Below, in pieces: positions 1 to 8,149 of a DNA stretch of 64,000 bases (within the stretch, counting starts at the first letter, position 1; each line of letters begins with the position of its first letter). Below the pieces are notes generated by a model that saw nothing but the letters and a program-made list of their open reading frames with translations, was not told where the DNA came from and searched no databases. The position numbers and the translations under genes were made by a program. This stretch comes from Paenibacillus mesophilus (GTDB taxonomy: Bacteria > Bacillota > Bacilli > Paenibacillales > NBRC-103111), in NCBI RefSeq assembly GCF_005938385.1, contig NZ_VCRA01000004.1:62001-126000 (forward strand), given 5' to 3'.

Positions 1-124
1 TCCTCTACACATTGGGATAGACTTTAGACCCATATTCTATGGTAAGGGCAATGGGTAAAGTTGGCAACCGTTTTCTAAGTATCCAATTCCGCTATGTACT
101 TCAACACCGTCTCGATGGTCTAAT

Positions 125-2095
125 TTAAAATATCGACTTACCTTGAAACAAATCCGAATCCTCGATTTTCCATATCCCTTCCGGCGTCAGCTTAAGCACA
201 TACCTCCAGGTGCCGACTTTGTCGAGGATTTGTTTGAAATCAAAGCTCCGGTTCCTCTGCACAGTCTCCACCACATAGTAGTCCGGACCGTCGGAACGAG
301 CGGTCATCGAAACGATATCGCTTCTCCACTGCTTTCGTACGAAAGCTGGAACGAGCGACGGCACCCGCTCGAACAAGTTCAACTCCGAATCGGTCAAGTC
401 GGCTCTCGCTTTATGATCGTCGCCCTGCTCCACATGCTTGAGAAACCGGACGACCGCCTGTCGGGCCAGTTGTTCCGGACTGCCGATCCGCACCTCCCGG
501 TTTACGGCGTCCCACTCCACCTGAAGGCCAAGCGCTTCGCCAACGAAACGGGCCGGTACAAATACAGTTCCATCAATCAACTGGGAAGCGATCGGCAAAG
601 GCAAAGCTTGCCCGTTGACAACTCCGTCGGGCTGGCCGACCTGTACACGAATATTCGTACTTGGCTTCGCCCCGACTACCGTCTGAGTCGCATCGTCCCG
701 TTGTACGTCGAAACCAAGCCGTTCCAAGACCGGTCCGAACGGAACGAACGCCTCCCCGTCCTGCAGGAAAGGCCGGTCTTCGAGTGAACTGGGCTTGCCC
801 TCTATCGTAACGGCGATCCCGCTTTTCGCTATCCGAAACATGCCGATGTTTTCCGTCGTCCCCAGCACACCCCCGTCGGGGGTCAAGCTAAGTTGCACTG
901 TCGTCCTATCCGGGTTATTGCGAATCAGACGGAAGATCTCATTCCCCTCCGAATCCACCCCGTATACATTCCCGCCGTTGTCCGAGAAGAACACGTCTCC
1001 GTCCCGGTTGACGATCACGTTGCTCGGGTGGCCGTATTGGGCCTCGGGCGTATAGTAGGTCCACCGCACATTGCCGTCGAGATCCTTCGCAACCAGATTG
1101 TTCTCTTCCTCGGTAGTCGAATAGCTGCCTTGGGCCCACTTCACATCGTATTGCGTCCAGTAAGGCGGTTTCGGCCTGTTGTTGTGAACGGCGATCATTT
1201 GTTCAGCGGTCAGCCGCTCCTCTCCCCACCAATAGAAGCCGTCCTCCCCTTGCGTGACCACCAGAAAATTCCTTTCCCCGGTCTGCAAACTCGTTTTGCG
1301 CGCTCTCTGAACGTCTACGATAGTGCCACTGGCGTTAATCAGTCGGTATACGCCATCCGATGTAAATAGAGCGATAGCGCCATCTTCCCCGCGCTCCAAG
1401 GCGTCCACGTTCGTATACCATTGCTTGCCTTCATCCTGCGATAGCCGGACATTGTCGGTAATCGTCCACAGCTTCCGACCGTTCGTGTCATAGCAGACGA
1501 GACCTTCCTCTGATTGAAAGACGAGCCGTCCGCCTGCCGTAAGCAGATTTGCGCCCCCCACGTTAGGGTTAAACAGCCATTGATCCAGCAGCTTATTGCC
1601 TTCCTTGTCGTATACAATTACCCGATTCGTCGTAGTAGGTTTGACGCGACTGCCGGTGACGTTGATGGTGGTGATTTCAGGGTTGAGTACAAGCAGCAGA
1701 TTCCCGTTTTCCGTCCTGTTCAAGGATACGATCTTCTGCGGGAATGGCTCCGACATCCATAGGTGTTCGTGTTCCGACGTTACGGCGTGGACGATATTGC
1801 TGTAATCGTAGTAATAGAAAGTACCGTTCCCGTCGCTAATGAGTTTCTTATAACCGTTTCCTTTGTTGATCCATTTCCACTCGTATTCGCCTTTCGTGCG
1901 GAATATCGGCTGGTTGTTCACAGGCCGATCCGCATTTTTGTTCCGAAACAACGACATCGGCAAAGGCTGATCATACTCCGCCCCAATCTCCGACCCTGCG
2001 CCAAGCGCATGCCCTTCTACAGCTCCCGTCAACAAAAGCACGGCCGCCAACCCCGCCGCTCCGCACGCTCGAATGATGCCTAGACTTACTTTCAC
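125..2095 (-). CDS. Secreted beta-propeller protein with copper amine oxidase N-terminal-like domain
   Basis: About 656 residues. A signal peptide opens the protein (hydrophobic stretch AAGLAAVLLLTGAVEG). Residues ~60-430 contain repeated GNxxW/DGNG-type strands typical of PQQ-like beta-propellers. Residues ~435-545 look like the copper amine oxidase N-terminal-like domain common in Paenibacillus surface proteins (two PF-V/P-xR-F-like units, VPFGPVLERLGF and VPARFVGEALGL, ending in EVRIGSP). A ~100-residue C-terminal domain follows. That domain family is thought to act in cell-wall anchoring or binding, not catalysis. I chose the GTG at 2095 because GGGGGA lies 5 bases upstream; a TTG at 2134 in the same frame has no visible ribosome binding site. 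The gene follows a c-di-GMP riboswitch, so expression probably follows the motile/sessile switch. The substrate is unknown. Confidence 0.8.
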   Translation of the reverse strand: MKVSLGIIRACGAAGLAAVLLLTGAVEGHALGAGSEIGAEYDQPLPMSLFRNKNADRPVNNQPIFRTKGEYEWKWINKGNGYKKLISDGNGTFYYYDYSNIVHAVTSEHEHLWMSEPFPQKIVSLNRTENGNLLLVLNPEITTINVTGSRVKPTTTNRVIVYDKEGNKLLDQWLFNPNVGGANLLTAGGRLVFQSEEGLVCYDTNGRKLWTITDNVRLSQDEGKQWYTNVDALERGEDGAIALFTSDGVYRLINASGTIVDVQRARKTSLQTGERNFLVVTQGEDGFYWWGEERLTAEQMIAVHNNRPKPPYWTQYDVKWAQGSYSTTEEENNLVAKDLDGNVRWTYYTPEAQYGHPSNVIVNRDGDVFFSDNGGNVYGVDSEGNEIFRLIRNNPDRTTVQLSLTPDGGVLGTTENIGMFRIAKSGIAVTIEGKPSSLEDRPFLQDGEAFVPFGPVLERLGFDVQRDDATQTVVGAKPSTNIRVQVGQPDGVVNGQALPLPIASQLIDGTVFVPARFVGEALGLQVEWDAVNREVRIGSPEQLARQAVVRFLKHVEQGDDHKARADLTDSELNLFERVPSLVPAFVRKQWRSDIVSMTARSDGPDYYVVETVQRNRSFDFKQILDKVGTWRYVLKLTPEGIWKIEDSDLFQGKSIF

Positions 2096-2130
2096 AGCGC
2101 ATCCCCCAATTTTAGTTCGAATATTTGAAC

Positions 2131-2256
2131 GCAAAAAAGCCGATCGTTCCCAGCAACCCGGCTATCGTACCGGCTTTTACCCGAATCGGGAAAAGCGAGG
2201 CTGTAGACCCGTGGCTTTGCGTCCCTGCCTTTCGACAGGTTTGCCTTTTTTAGTTC
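2131..2256 (-). promoter_or_regulatory. Cyclic-di-GMP-I (GEMM) riboswitch with terminator-like expression platform
   Basis: Read on the minus strand, the conserved aptamer core is present: GGCAAACC, a GAAA-capped stem (CTGTCGAAAGGCAG), GGGACGCAAAGCC, ACGGGTCTA, a long P3 arm (GCTTTTCCCG/CGGGTAAAAGC) and the 3' strand ATAGCCGGGTTGC. The 3' strand AGCCG can instead pair with CGGCT at 2136-2140, which is followed by six U residues. The aptamer end and a terminator stem are therefore mutually exclusive. The RNA lies ~35 bases before the GTG of the secreted beta-propeller gene. Class identity rests on matching the GEMM-I core from memory; whether ligand turns the gene on or off cannot be read reliably. 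Confidence 0.88.
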
Positions 2257-2271
2257 CAATCAGCTGCATAA

Positions 2272-2291
2272 ATTAGGATATAGTTCCTAAT
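2272..2291. promoter_or_regulatory. Inverted repeat upstream of the riboswitch
   Basis: ATTAGGA and TCCTAAT form a perfect 7-bp inverted repeat around a 6-base centre, just upstream of the riboswitch leader. It sits where the promoter of the minus-strand transcript should be and could be an operator or part of that promoter. No factor can be named. Confidence 0.35.
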
Positions 2292-2439
2292 CCGTAACAC
2301 ATTTCGACAAGAGAGGCCTTTTTCCTCCTTTATAAACATAAGCTCACTTGTTCGATTATTTTTATAAAAAAATACAAGATTTCCCTAGTTCTGTATCCCG
2401 CATAATAAAATCATCCTAGACCAAAAGGAGAGGATTGGA

Positions 2440-3372
2440 TTGGAATTTCAGCCGCGGTATTCGATTAGGGAGCTTAGAGAAGGGGATAACTTTGAACGTG
2501 TATGTAATCTGATGGCAAACAGGCCAATTCAGGCTTTTCCCATCCGTAACCCGGACCGAGTTCGAAGCTTGTTTTTTCCAAACGGGCAGGAAACGAGGCT
2601 GAACCTTAAAGGATTTGTCGCGGAAGCGGAATCTAAGATTATCGCTTTCCTGAGCGTTGAATTTCGTGGTACAGATGGGCACATTATGTACTTCATCAAA
2701 GACGAGGATTCCCAGCCAATCCTGTCCGAGTTAGTGGAAAGATGTGCGAAGTCCGTGATCGAAAACGGGGGGAAACGGCTGACATACTTTGTCTTCACGG
2801 AATTCGGTCAAATTTATAACCAAGAAATTGCTTCGCTGGATCGTCTAGGTTTTCGCAACATCGATCCGTATTTGCGCGTTTCCGCTCAACTTCTATTGAA
2901 CGAATGGAACCCCCCTGAGCTTCTGGACACCGAATCGATTCAAACGGAATCGCTGAGCCTGGATGATATACATCGGATGCTGCTAGACGATGGTAGCGTA
3001 ACTAATGCGTATATATTTAAATTCCAGTTTCGAACGGTCAAGCCCAGTAACGTGGTGCTGACGATGAGAAACACAGAAAACGAGATTACCTCTGTCGCTT
3101 ATTACAAAGTCATAGAGAAACCGAACGGCCAGCTTTTGGGAGCCGCCTTTAACGTCCATTTTAGACCCAAATTCGAACTCCCTCGCGCGGAAAAGCGGCG
3201 ATTCCTGCAAGGAGCGTTATGGTCGATGAAGCAGCTGGATTTGCACGCCGTTAACTCGCTCATGTCTTTGAAGGAAGTCGATACGTTTACGCTCATGGTT
3301 CGGGAAGGCTTCGACCAAATCAACAGTCACTTCTTCGGGCTGGCTAAAATGCTCGAAACGGGACATGAGTAA
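2440..3372 (+). CDS. GNAT-like N-acetyltransferase-fold protein
   Basis: 310 residues, soluble, no signal peptide. The TTG start is supported by AAAAGGAGAGG 7 bases upstream. The layout (FERVCNLMANRPIQAFP, then KGFVAEAESKIIAFLSVEFRGTDGHIMYFIKD, then a helix-rich part and LGFRNIDPYLRVSAQL) resembles the beta-alpha-beta core of GNAT acetyltransferases, with a second similar half after residue ~165. I see no clear R/Q-x-x-G-x-G/A acetyl-CoA loop, so activity is doubtful. It overlaps the next gene by 8 bp, so the two are translationally coupled. Possible alternatives are a ligand-binding protein of the same fold or a biosynthetic partner protein. Confidence 0.5.
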   Translation: MEFQPRYSIRELREGDNFERVCNLMANRPIQAFPIRNPDRVRSLFFPNGQETRLNLKGFVAEAESKIIAFLSVEFRGTDGHIMYFIKDEDSQPILSELVERCAKSVIENGGKRLTYFVFTEFGQIYNQEIASLDRLGFRNIDPYLRVSAQLLLNEWNPPELLDTESIQTESLSLDDIHRMLLDDGSVTNAYIFKFQFRTVKPSNVVLTMRNTENEITSVAYYKVIEKPNGQLLGAAFNVHFRPKFELPRAEKRRFLQGALWSMKQLDLHAVNSLMSLKEVDTFTLMVREGFDQINSHFFGLAKMLETGHE

Positions 3373-3640
3373 ATACAAAAACGCACGCGACGTGCTGCCC
3401 GAAAGCTTGATTCGAGAAATTCAGAAATATGTGCGAGGCGAGCATTTGTATATCCCTCAAACCGAAAGGACCGGGTGGGGAAAAAAGAGCGGCTCGCGTG
3501 CCGAAATCGAACATAGAAACAACGAAATTTACCGTCAATATATGGACGGCATACGCGTAGCGGAGCTGGCGGAAATGTATTATTTGAGCGAGGAGCGAAT
3601 AAGAGGAATCTTGTACGAACAGCATACCGAATTATCGTAG
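3365..3640 (+). CDS. CD3324 / Mor-like small DNA-binding family protein
   Basis: 91 residues. The motif YIPQTERTGWGKKSG at residues ~28-42 and the C-terminal helix-turn-helix ELAEMYYLSEERIRGILYEQ match the small 'CD3324 family' proteins of Firmicutes, related to Mor-type activators. The ATG overlaps the end of the preceding gene by 8 bp, which implies coupled translation. The DNA target is unknown; it may regulate its own operon. A terminator-like hairpin follows directly. Confidence 0.65.
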   Translation: MSKYKNARDVLPESLIREIQKYVRGEHLYIPQTERTGWGKKSGSRAEIEHRNNEIYRQYMDGIRVAELAEMYYLSEERIRGILYEQHTELS

Positions 3641-3643
3641 ATC

Positions 3644-3687
3644 AAAAGACGGGAGCTGCCGGATAACTCGGCAAATCCTCTTTTCGT
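3644..3687 (+). terminator. Probable Rho-independent terminator
   Basis: A stem with the inner core TGCCG/CGGCA and outer arm AAAAGA/TCTTTT (with mismatches) is followed by TTTTCGTTT. It lies right after the stop codon of the CD3324-like gene. Confidence 0.5.
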
Positions 3688-3824
3688 TTGCTGAAGTAAC
3701 AGTAGTTGCGCAACCTTCCAGTTATTGGGGAGTAAAATGAATAAAACGGAGACCTTAGCGCTGTCATCCTGCGAACGTCATTTCTTACAAAGGGAAATGG
3801 ATTGATTTTAGGGAGGTTCCCATC

Positions 3825-4412
3825 ATGAGAAAAGCAATGGTTCATAAAGTATTGCTTTCCTTGTTATTCTTCATCGTGTCTTTATCGATTGCTCCAAAAA
3901 TGAGCTTCGCTTGTTGGTGCACGAAACTGGATCCGAAAGCGGAACTGGATCGGGCTGAGGAAGTTTTTTCCGGCAACGTGATTGAGATTGGATATGAACA
4001 GGAGAACAGCGAGGCATCTATGGGTACCAGTAGACGCGCCAATGTATTTGAAGTGGATCAGGCCTGGAAGGGCGTTGAACAATCCCGAACGATCGTTTAC
4101 AGCAACGGAGGCTCCTGCGGGTTCATGTTTGAAGAAGGCAAGTCTTACATGGTGTACACGTACGATAAAAACGGAGAATCTTACACCAATTTTTGCAACC
4201 GAACCGTGGAATTATCACAGGCCGGGGAAGATATAAAGGCATTAGGCAATGGGCGCGAAATAGAAAAACAATCTCGCCTTGAAGCTGCCGAAGCGGAAAC
4301 ATTCGGAAACAAAGAACAAGAATACGATACAGAGCTCTTAGTCGATTTGCTCTCTGTCGCAGCCTTTGCTCTTACAGTATGGGCTGTTCAAAGGAGGAGG
4401 CGAAAGCGGTGA
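3825..4412 (+). CDS. Exported TIMP/NTR-like protein with C-terminal membrane anchor
   Basis: 195 residues. A signal peptide (residues 1-29, ending SFA) is followed by a predicted mature N-terminus Cys30-Trp-Cys32. This is the arrangement of tissue-inhibitor-of-metalloproteinase/netrin-like domains, where the N-terminal cysteine is exposed by cleavage. A VFSGNVIEIG strand and further cysteines (SCGFM, NFCNR) fit an NTR-like OB fold. Residues ~170-190 form a hydrophobic helix followed by RRRRKR, a stop-transfer anchor. The start has GGGAGG 8 bases upstream. Bacterial members are of unknown function; protease inhibition is only an inference from fold. Confidence 0.7.
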   Translation: MRKAMVHKVLLSLLFFIVSLSIAPKMSFACWCTKLDPKAELDRAEEVFSGNVIEIGYEQENSEASMGTSRRANVFEVDQAWKGVEQSRTIVYSNGGSCGFMFEEGKSYMVYTYDKNGESYTNFCNRTVELSQAGEDIKALGNGREIEKQSRLEAAEAETFGNKEQEYDTELLVDLLSVAAFALTVWAVQRRRRKR

Positions 4413-4534
4413 AAAAGCATGTAATCATGATCATTAACCGACGGATCGATCGGCGGCCTCGCGACGAATACGAGCTAGTATTATTTAGAGGCAGCAATAA
4501 AAGAAAAGATCTTCGATCAATAGTAATCTTCTAG
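4409..4534 (+). CDS. Possible small basic protein, translationally coupled
   Basis: A 41-codon frame starts with GTG overlapping the TGA of the upstream gene and has AAAGGAGGAGG about 9 bases before it. It ends just before the ribosome binding site of the next gene. The product would be rich in Arg and Lys (INRRIDRRPRDE) with no recognisable domain. It could equally be chance, since the strong Shine-Dalgarno overlaps the basic tail codons of the upstream gene. Confidence 0.3.
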   Translation: MKKHVIMIINRRIDRRPRDEYELVLFRGSNKRKDLRSIVIF

Positions 4535-4542
4535 GAGGGATC

Positions 4543-5154
4543 ATGTTGCAGCAACTCTTTAACGATATGATTAAGCAGGACGTAAAGCCGTTCCTTTCCA
4601 ACCGCGGCTTTGCAAAGAAGAATTTGAATTTCCATAAGACAACAGAAAACCTTATCTACATGTTCAATTTCCAAAAATCCTCTGGCAATTCAGCGGATAA
4701 TGTAATGTTTTATGTGAACTGCGGTATTTATGCAGCGGAGTTGGCACAGATACAATCGAGAGAGGTTCTGACGGCGCCCCAAGAAGCGGAGTGTCACTTC
4801 AGAGCAAGAATTGGGGAAATTGCCGAGTCTGTTCCAGATCGATTTTCAATCGCTCCCGATACGAATAGGGATGAATTAAGAAAAACGCTTCTAAGTGGAT
4901 TAGAAGAGGTTATTCATTTCTATGATACTAAGACCAGTGCCCGATCCCTTGTTGATTATTACACTTCGGGTCCATTTTTGCATCTGGGCGAAGAGAGCTT
5001 TCATTTGCTATTACAATCCAATGATGTAGCAGCGGCTAAACATTATTTGAATGCTTTGCAGGAAAAGTACGGAACAGAGCATCGATGGACCATATTCGAA
5101 AATAAATATGAGGCCATCTTCAATAAATACGGAGTGGAATTTGATAAGCTATAA
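4543..5154 (+). CDS. DUF4304 domain-containing protein
   Basis: 203 residues, soluble. The N-terminal pattern (LFNDMIKQDVKPFLSNRGFAKKNLNFHK, then IYMFNFQKSSGN, then FYVNCGIY) matches the DUF4304 family, found in many Bacillales and often near toxin/immunity loci. GGAGGGATC precedes the ATG at a normal distance. The function of the family is unknown. Confidence 0.75.
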   Translation: MLQQLFNDMIKQDVKPFLSNRGFAKKNLNFHKTTENLIYMFNFQKSSGNSADNVMFYVNCGIYAAELAQIQSREVLTAPQEAECHFRARIGEIAESVPDRFSIAPDTNRDELRKTLLSGLEEVIHFYDTKTSARSLVDYYTSGPFLHLGEESFHLLLQSNDVAAAKHYLNALQEKYGTEHRWTIFENKYEAIFNKYGVEFDKL

Positions 5155-5253
5155 GTAAGTATATAAGAATGTTAAATAACACTATCGTATATATTCGGTT
5201 AATCCGGTGCAGCCGGCTTGTTCCGGAACTTTGGATAATGATGGGGGAAGGTT

Positions 5254-5790
5254 ATGGCTTTGAAATTAAACTCTTTGGTTCTAAATGAAATGAACAAACA
5301 GCTAAGAAGAATTGAAACCTGTATAAACCTCTTGTCAGAAGTACAGATCTGGCACAAACTTAAACCAAACATGAATAGCATCGGTAACTTATGTCTACAT
5401 TTGGCAGGAAATGAATATCAACACTTTGTCAGCGGTATAGGTAACATGCCTTTTAATCGAACGAGATCAAGAGAATTCACTGAAAACAATGGAATGTCTG
5501 GCATAGATCTATTACAACTACTTAACGACGTAAGGCGGCAATCATCTAGCATAATTGTAGGGTTGACGGAATCTGATCTACAAAGAAGCGTAACCATACA
5601 TTATTCGATCGAAGATTGGAACAAAATGGCTGTACGTCCTACTTTTGAAACGGAAACCAAGTATTCAAGGGATATTGAAACAATGCTAGTTCATGTGTGT
5701 GAACATTATAGTTATCATGCTGGTCAAATTGTTGTTCTAACAAAATTATTGAGTGATAATCAGGACAATATTACTGGAACTTATCATTAA
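5254..5790 (+). CDS. DinB-superfamily (DUF1572-like) protein
   Basis: 178 residues, a four-helix-bundle type protein. The probable metal ligands are His49 (NLCLHLAGNE) and the pair His151/His155 in HVCEHYSYHAGQI, the standard DinB/YfiT triad. Members of this fold act as thiol-dependent transferases or hydrolases with a bound divalent metal, but the substrate here is unknown. GGGGGAAGG precedes the ATG. Confidence 0.75.
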   Translation: MALKLNSLVLNEMNKQLRRIETCINLLSEVQIWHKLKPNMNSIGNLCLHLAGNEYQHFVSGIGNMPFNRTRSREFTENNGMSGIDLLQLLNDVRRQSSSIIVGLTESDLQRSVTIHYSIEDWNKMAVRPTFETETKYSRDIETMLVHVCEHYSYHAGQIVVLTKLLSDNQDNITGTYH

Positions 5791-5825
5791 AGTTCTTAGA
5801 AAATGAAACTAAAGCGAGGAACAAT

Positions 5826-6306
5826 ATGAATATAGTTCTTATAGGTATGTCCGGAGCCGGTAAAAGCACTTTAGGCGTTTTGCTTGCAAAAGCTCTGGGA
5901 ATGGATTACGTGGATACAGATATTGTGATACAACAACATGAAGGCAGGTTGTTACAAGATATAATTGATCACGATGGTGTCGAAACATTTATGTTGCATC
6001 ATATCTACAGGCGGAAGCGTTGTATACTCGGAAAAAGCTATGAATGTCCTTAAACAAGACGGTCAGATGATTTATTTACATGTCCCCTATGAAGAAATTC
6101 AAAAGAGACTAGTGAACATAACAACCAGAGGCATTGTAATAAAAAAAGGAAATAGTCTTAAGGACCTTTACGAGGAAAGAGTTCCTCTATACATGAAGCA
6201 TAGCGATAAAAATGTTGATTGCTCCAATAAGGATATAGAACAGTGTGTTAGTGAAATTATAGAGAAAATACAAGAAAGTCACTGCGGCAATTCAAACAAC
6301 ACATAA
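5826..6306 (+). pseudogene. Broken shikimate kinase-like gene
   Basis: The first frame (5826-6053) carries the P-loop GMSGAGKST and a DTD motif, typical of shikimate kinases. It should continue to the ISTGGSVVYSEKAM region, but that is read only in another frame (to 6306), followed by a normal C-terminal half (HVPYEEIQKRL, RGI, EERVPLYMK). Between VETFM and ISTGG the expected ~15-20 residues are missing, so a deletion with loss of frame near 5995-6010 has inactivated it. The reaction of intact relatives is ATP-dependent phosphorylation of shikimate. Programmed frameshifting is unlikely because residues are missing. Confidence 0.7.
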
Positions 6307-6331
6307 AGATAGTCCGATCATCAACGGCAAC

Positions 6332-6358
6332 AAGGCTGCCTACAGGAAAGGCAGCCTT
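6332..6358. terminator. Hairpin between convergent genes
   Basis: A 9-bp perfect stem (AAGGCTGCC/GGCAGCCTT) with a 9-base loop separates the convergent shikimate-kinase remnant and the dehydrogenase gene. U-tracts are poor on both strands, so termination efficiency is uncertain. Confidence 0.5.
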
Positions 6359-6411
6359 AGTTGTAAACATCTCAGATGAACCTCTCTTCAATCGTTCGCC
6401 GTTCGTCGCCC

Positions 6412-7959
6412 CTAAAACTTCTCCGAAACCATCTTGGCTTGCGTGAAGAGCAGCAAATAATCGCGCCCACCCGCTTTCGAATCGGTTCCCGACATGTTGA
6501 AGCCGCCGAACGGATGGGTTCCGACCAAAGCTCCCGTACATTTGCGGTTGAAATACAGGTTGCCGACGTGAAATTCGCGTCTCGCCCGCTCCAAATGCGC
6601 ACGGTTGTTGGAAATAACAGCCCCGGTCAAGCCGTAATCCGTATTGTTGGCGATTTCCAGCGCCTCGTCGAACGATTTCGCTTTTATGAACGCGACGACC
6701 GGACCGAAAATTTCTTCCTGCGCGATACGCGCGTTGGCGCCGATGTCGGCAAAAATAGTCGGCTCGATAAAATATCCTTCCGGATTGCCGGTCTTCCCGC
6801 CATGAACGAGACGTCCTTCCGTTTTGCCGATCTCCACATATTCCATAATTTTGCGGTATGCTTTCTCATCGATAACCGGTCCGACGTACGCCGCGCGTTC
6901 GGCAGGGTCGCCCATCACTAATTTTTGCGCGCGTTCAATCACTTTGGCCAGAACTGCATCATACACTTGCTCATGAATAATGGCTCGCGAACAAGCGGAG
7001 CATTTTTGCCCGGAGAAGCCGAAGGCGGATGCCGTAATCGCATCTGCCGCCACTTCCGGATCCGCATCGCTATCTACGATAATCGAATCTTTGCCGCCCA
7101 TTTCCGCGATGACGCGCTTTATCCATTTCTGACCCGGGGCGGTTTTGGCCGCACGCTCGTTAATGCGTAAGCCTACGTCGCGGGAGCCAGTGAAGCTGAT
7201 GAAGCGGGTCAGCCGATGGTCGACCAAATAATCGCCGACTTCGCCGCCCGGACCCGGCAAATAGTTCACGACTCCGGCCGGCACGCCCGCTTCCCGCAGC
7301 AGCTCGACGAATTTGGCGGCGATTACCGGCGTCGGACTCGCAGGCTTCAGAACGACCGTGTTGCCCGATACGATTGCGGCCGTCGTCATGCCGGCCATGA
7401 TGGCAAGCGGGAAGTTCCACGGCGGAATGACAATGCCTACTCCGAGCGGAATGTAGTAAAGCTCGTTTTCCTCCTCTTCGATGGTGGTCAGCGGCTGGGG
7501 CGCACTCAAGCGCTGCATTTCACGCGCATAAAATTCCATAAAGTCGATCGCTTCCGCCGTATCGGCATCCGCTTCGGCCCGCGTCTTGCCCGCTTCAAAG
7601 GTGAGCCAAGCCGAGAATTCGTGCTTCCGACGGCGCATGATCGCCGCCGCTCTGTAGAGATAGCGAGCGCGCTCTTTCGGATCGGTGTGCTTCCACGTTT
7701 CGAACGTATGCGCGGCGGTTTGGATCGCTTTCTCCGCCAAATCGGTGTCGGCCTGCGAAACGACGCCGATCACCTGCCCGGTCCGCGCCGGATTGATCGA
7801 CTTTGATTGACGTTCTGTCGTGATGCGCTCGTCGCCGATCAGGATGGAGTACGGCTGCCCCAGCTCCGTCTCCACTTTTTTCAGGGCCGCTTCAAATGCT
7901 TGATTGTTCCTATCATCCTTAAAATCGGTAAACGCTTCATTTCGAAATGGTGTTCTCAT
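6412..7959 (-). CDS. rocA: L-glutamate gamma-semialdehyde (1-pyrroline-5-carboxylate) dehydrogenase
   Basis: 515 residues, the usual length for Bacillus-type RocA/PruA. It oxidises glutamate semialdehyde to glutamate with NAD, the second step of proline (and arginine) catabolism in the cytosol. Recognisable motifs are [40 protein letters not shown], the general-base Glu in [10 protein letters not shown], the catalytic Cys in [12 protein letters not shown], and [10 protein letters not shown]. The C-terminal [31 protein letters not shown] is diagnostic of this subfamily. I place the start at the ATG at 7959 ([10 protein letters not shown]), with GGAGG 11 bases upstream; the frame runs further only because it overlaps the divergent promoter region. 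It is divergent from proline dehydrogenase and has its own -24/-12 promoter. Confidence 0.95.
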   Translation of the reverse strand: MRTPFRNEAFTDFKDDRNNQAFEAALKKVETELGQPYSILIGDERITTERQSKSINPARTGQVIGVVSQADTDLAEKAIQTAAHTFETWKHTDPKERARYLYRAAAIMRRRKHEFSAWLTFEAGKTRAEADADTAEAIDFMEFYAREMQRLSAPQPLTTIEEEENELYYIPLGVGIVIPPWNFPLAIMAGMTTAAIVSGNTVVLKPASPTPVIAAKFVELLREAGVPAGVVNYLPGPGGEVGDYLVDHRLTRFISFTGSRDVGLRINERAAKTAPGQKWIKRVIAEMGGKDSIIVDSDADPEVAADAITASAFGFSGQKCSACSRAIIHEQVYDAVLAKVIERAQKLVMGDPAERAAYVGPVIDEKAYRKIMEYVEIGKTEGRLVHGGKTGNPEGYFIEPTIFADIGANARIAQEEIFGPVVAFIKAKSFDEALEIANNTDYGLTGAVISNNRAHLERARREFHVGNLYFNRKCTGALVGTHPFGGFNMSGTDSKAGGRDYLLLFTQAKMVSEKF

Positions 7960-8036
7960 CCGTTGTTCAACCTCCATCATATTGTTCCGGGAAATGCCGT
8001 GAACGAACCGGCTTCCGAGTCGACATGAATCTAATA

Positions 8037-8054
8037 AGCAAATTTCATGCCAAA
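8037..8054 (-). promoter_or_regulatory. Sigma-54 (-24/-12) promoter of the rocA-type gene
   Basis: On the minus strand TTGGCATG-N4-TTGCTT matches the -24/-12 consensus (TTGGCACG-N4-TTGCW) with one mismatch and correct GG-GC spacing. It lies ~80 bp before the ATG of the dehydrogenase gene. Confidence 0.75.
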
Positions 8055-8074
8055 GTTCAAAGCCATTCGACCGA

Positions 8075-8092
8075 TTGGCACGATTATTGCTT
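8075..8092 (+). promoter_or_regulatory. Sigma-54 (-24/-12) promoter of the proline dehydrogenase gene
   Basis: TTGGCACG-ATTA-TTGCTT is an exact match to the sigma-54 consensus, with GG at -24 and GC at -12. It is back-to-back with the minus-strand promoter at 8037-8054, with ~20 bp between the two -24 elements. Transcription would start near 8102. Confidence 0.88.
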
Positions 8093-8097
8093 CCTAC

Positions 8098-8117
8098 TCC
8101 ATTGTATTCATACCTAG
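8098..8117. promoter_or_regulatory. Degenerate copy of the activator palindrome in the divergent intergenic region
   Basis: TTGTATTC-N4-CTAGACAA aligns with the palindrome GTGTACAA-N4-TTAGACAC found around the sigma-54 activator gene, with about 11 of 16 defined positions matching. It lies ~80 bp upstream of the predicted rocA-type start site, a usual place for an enhancer. This is an inference from a partial match. Confidence 0.35.
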
Positions 8118-8149
8118 ACAAACGACTTCTCGAAAGGAGTGCCATTTCC

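Noticed and set aside
3842..4082. Minus-strand frames opposite the TIMP-like gene
   Set aside because: The plus-strand gene has a signal peptide, ordered cysteines and a ribosome binding site; these are shadows.
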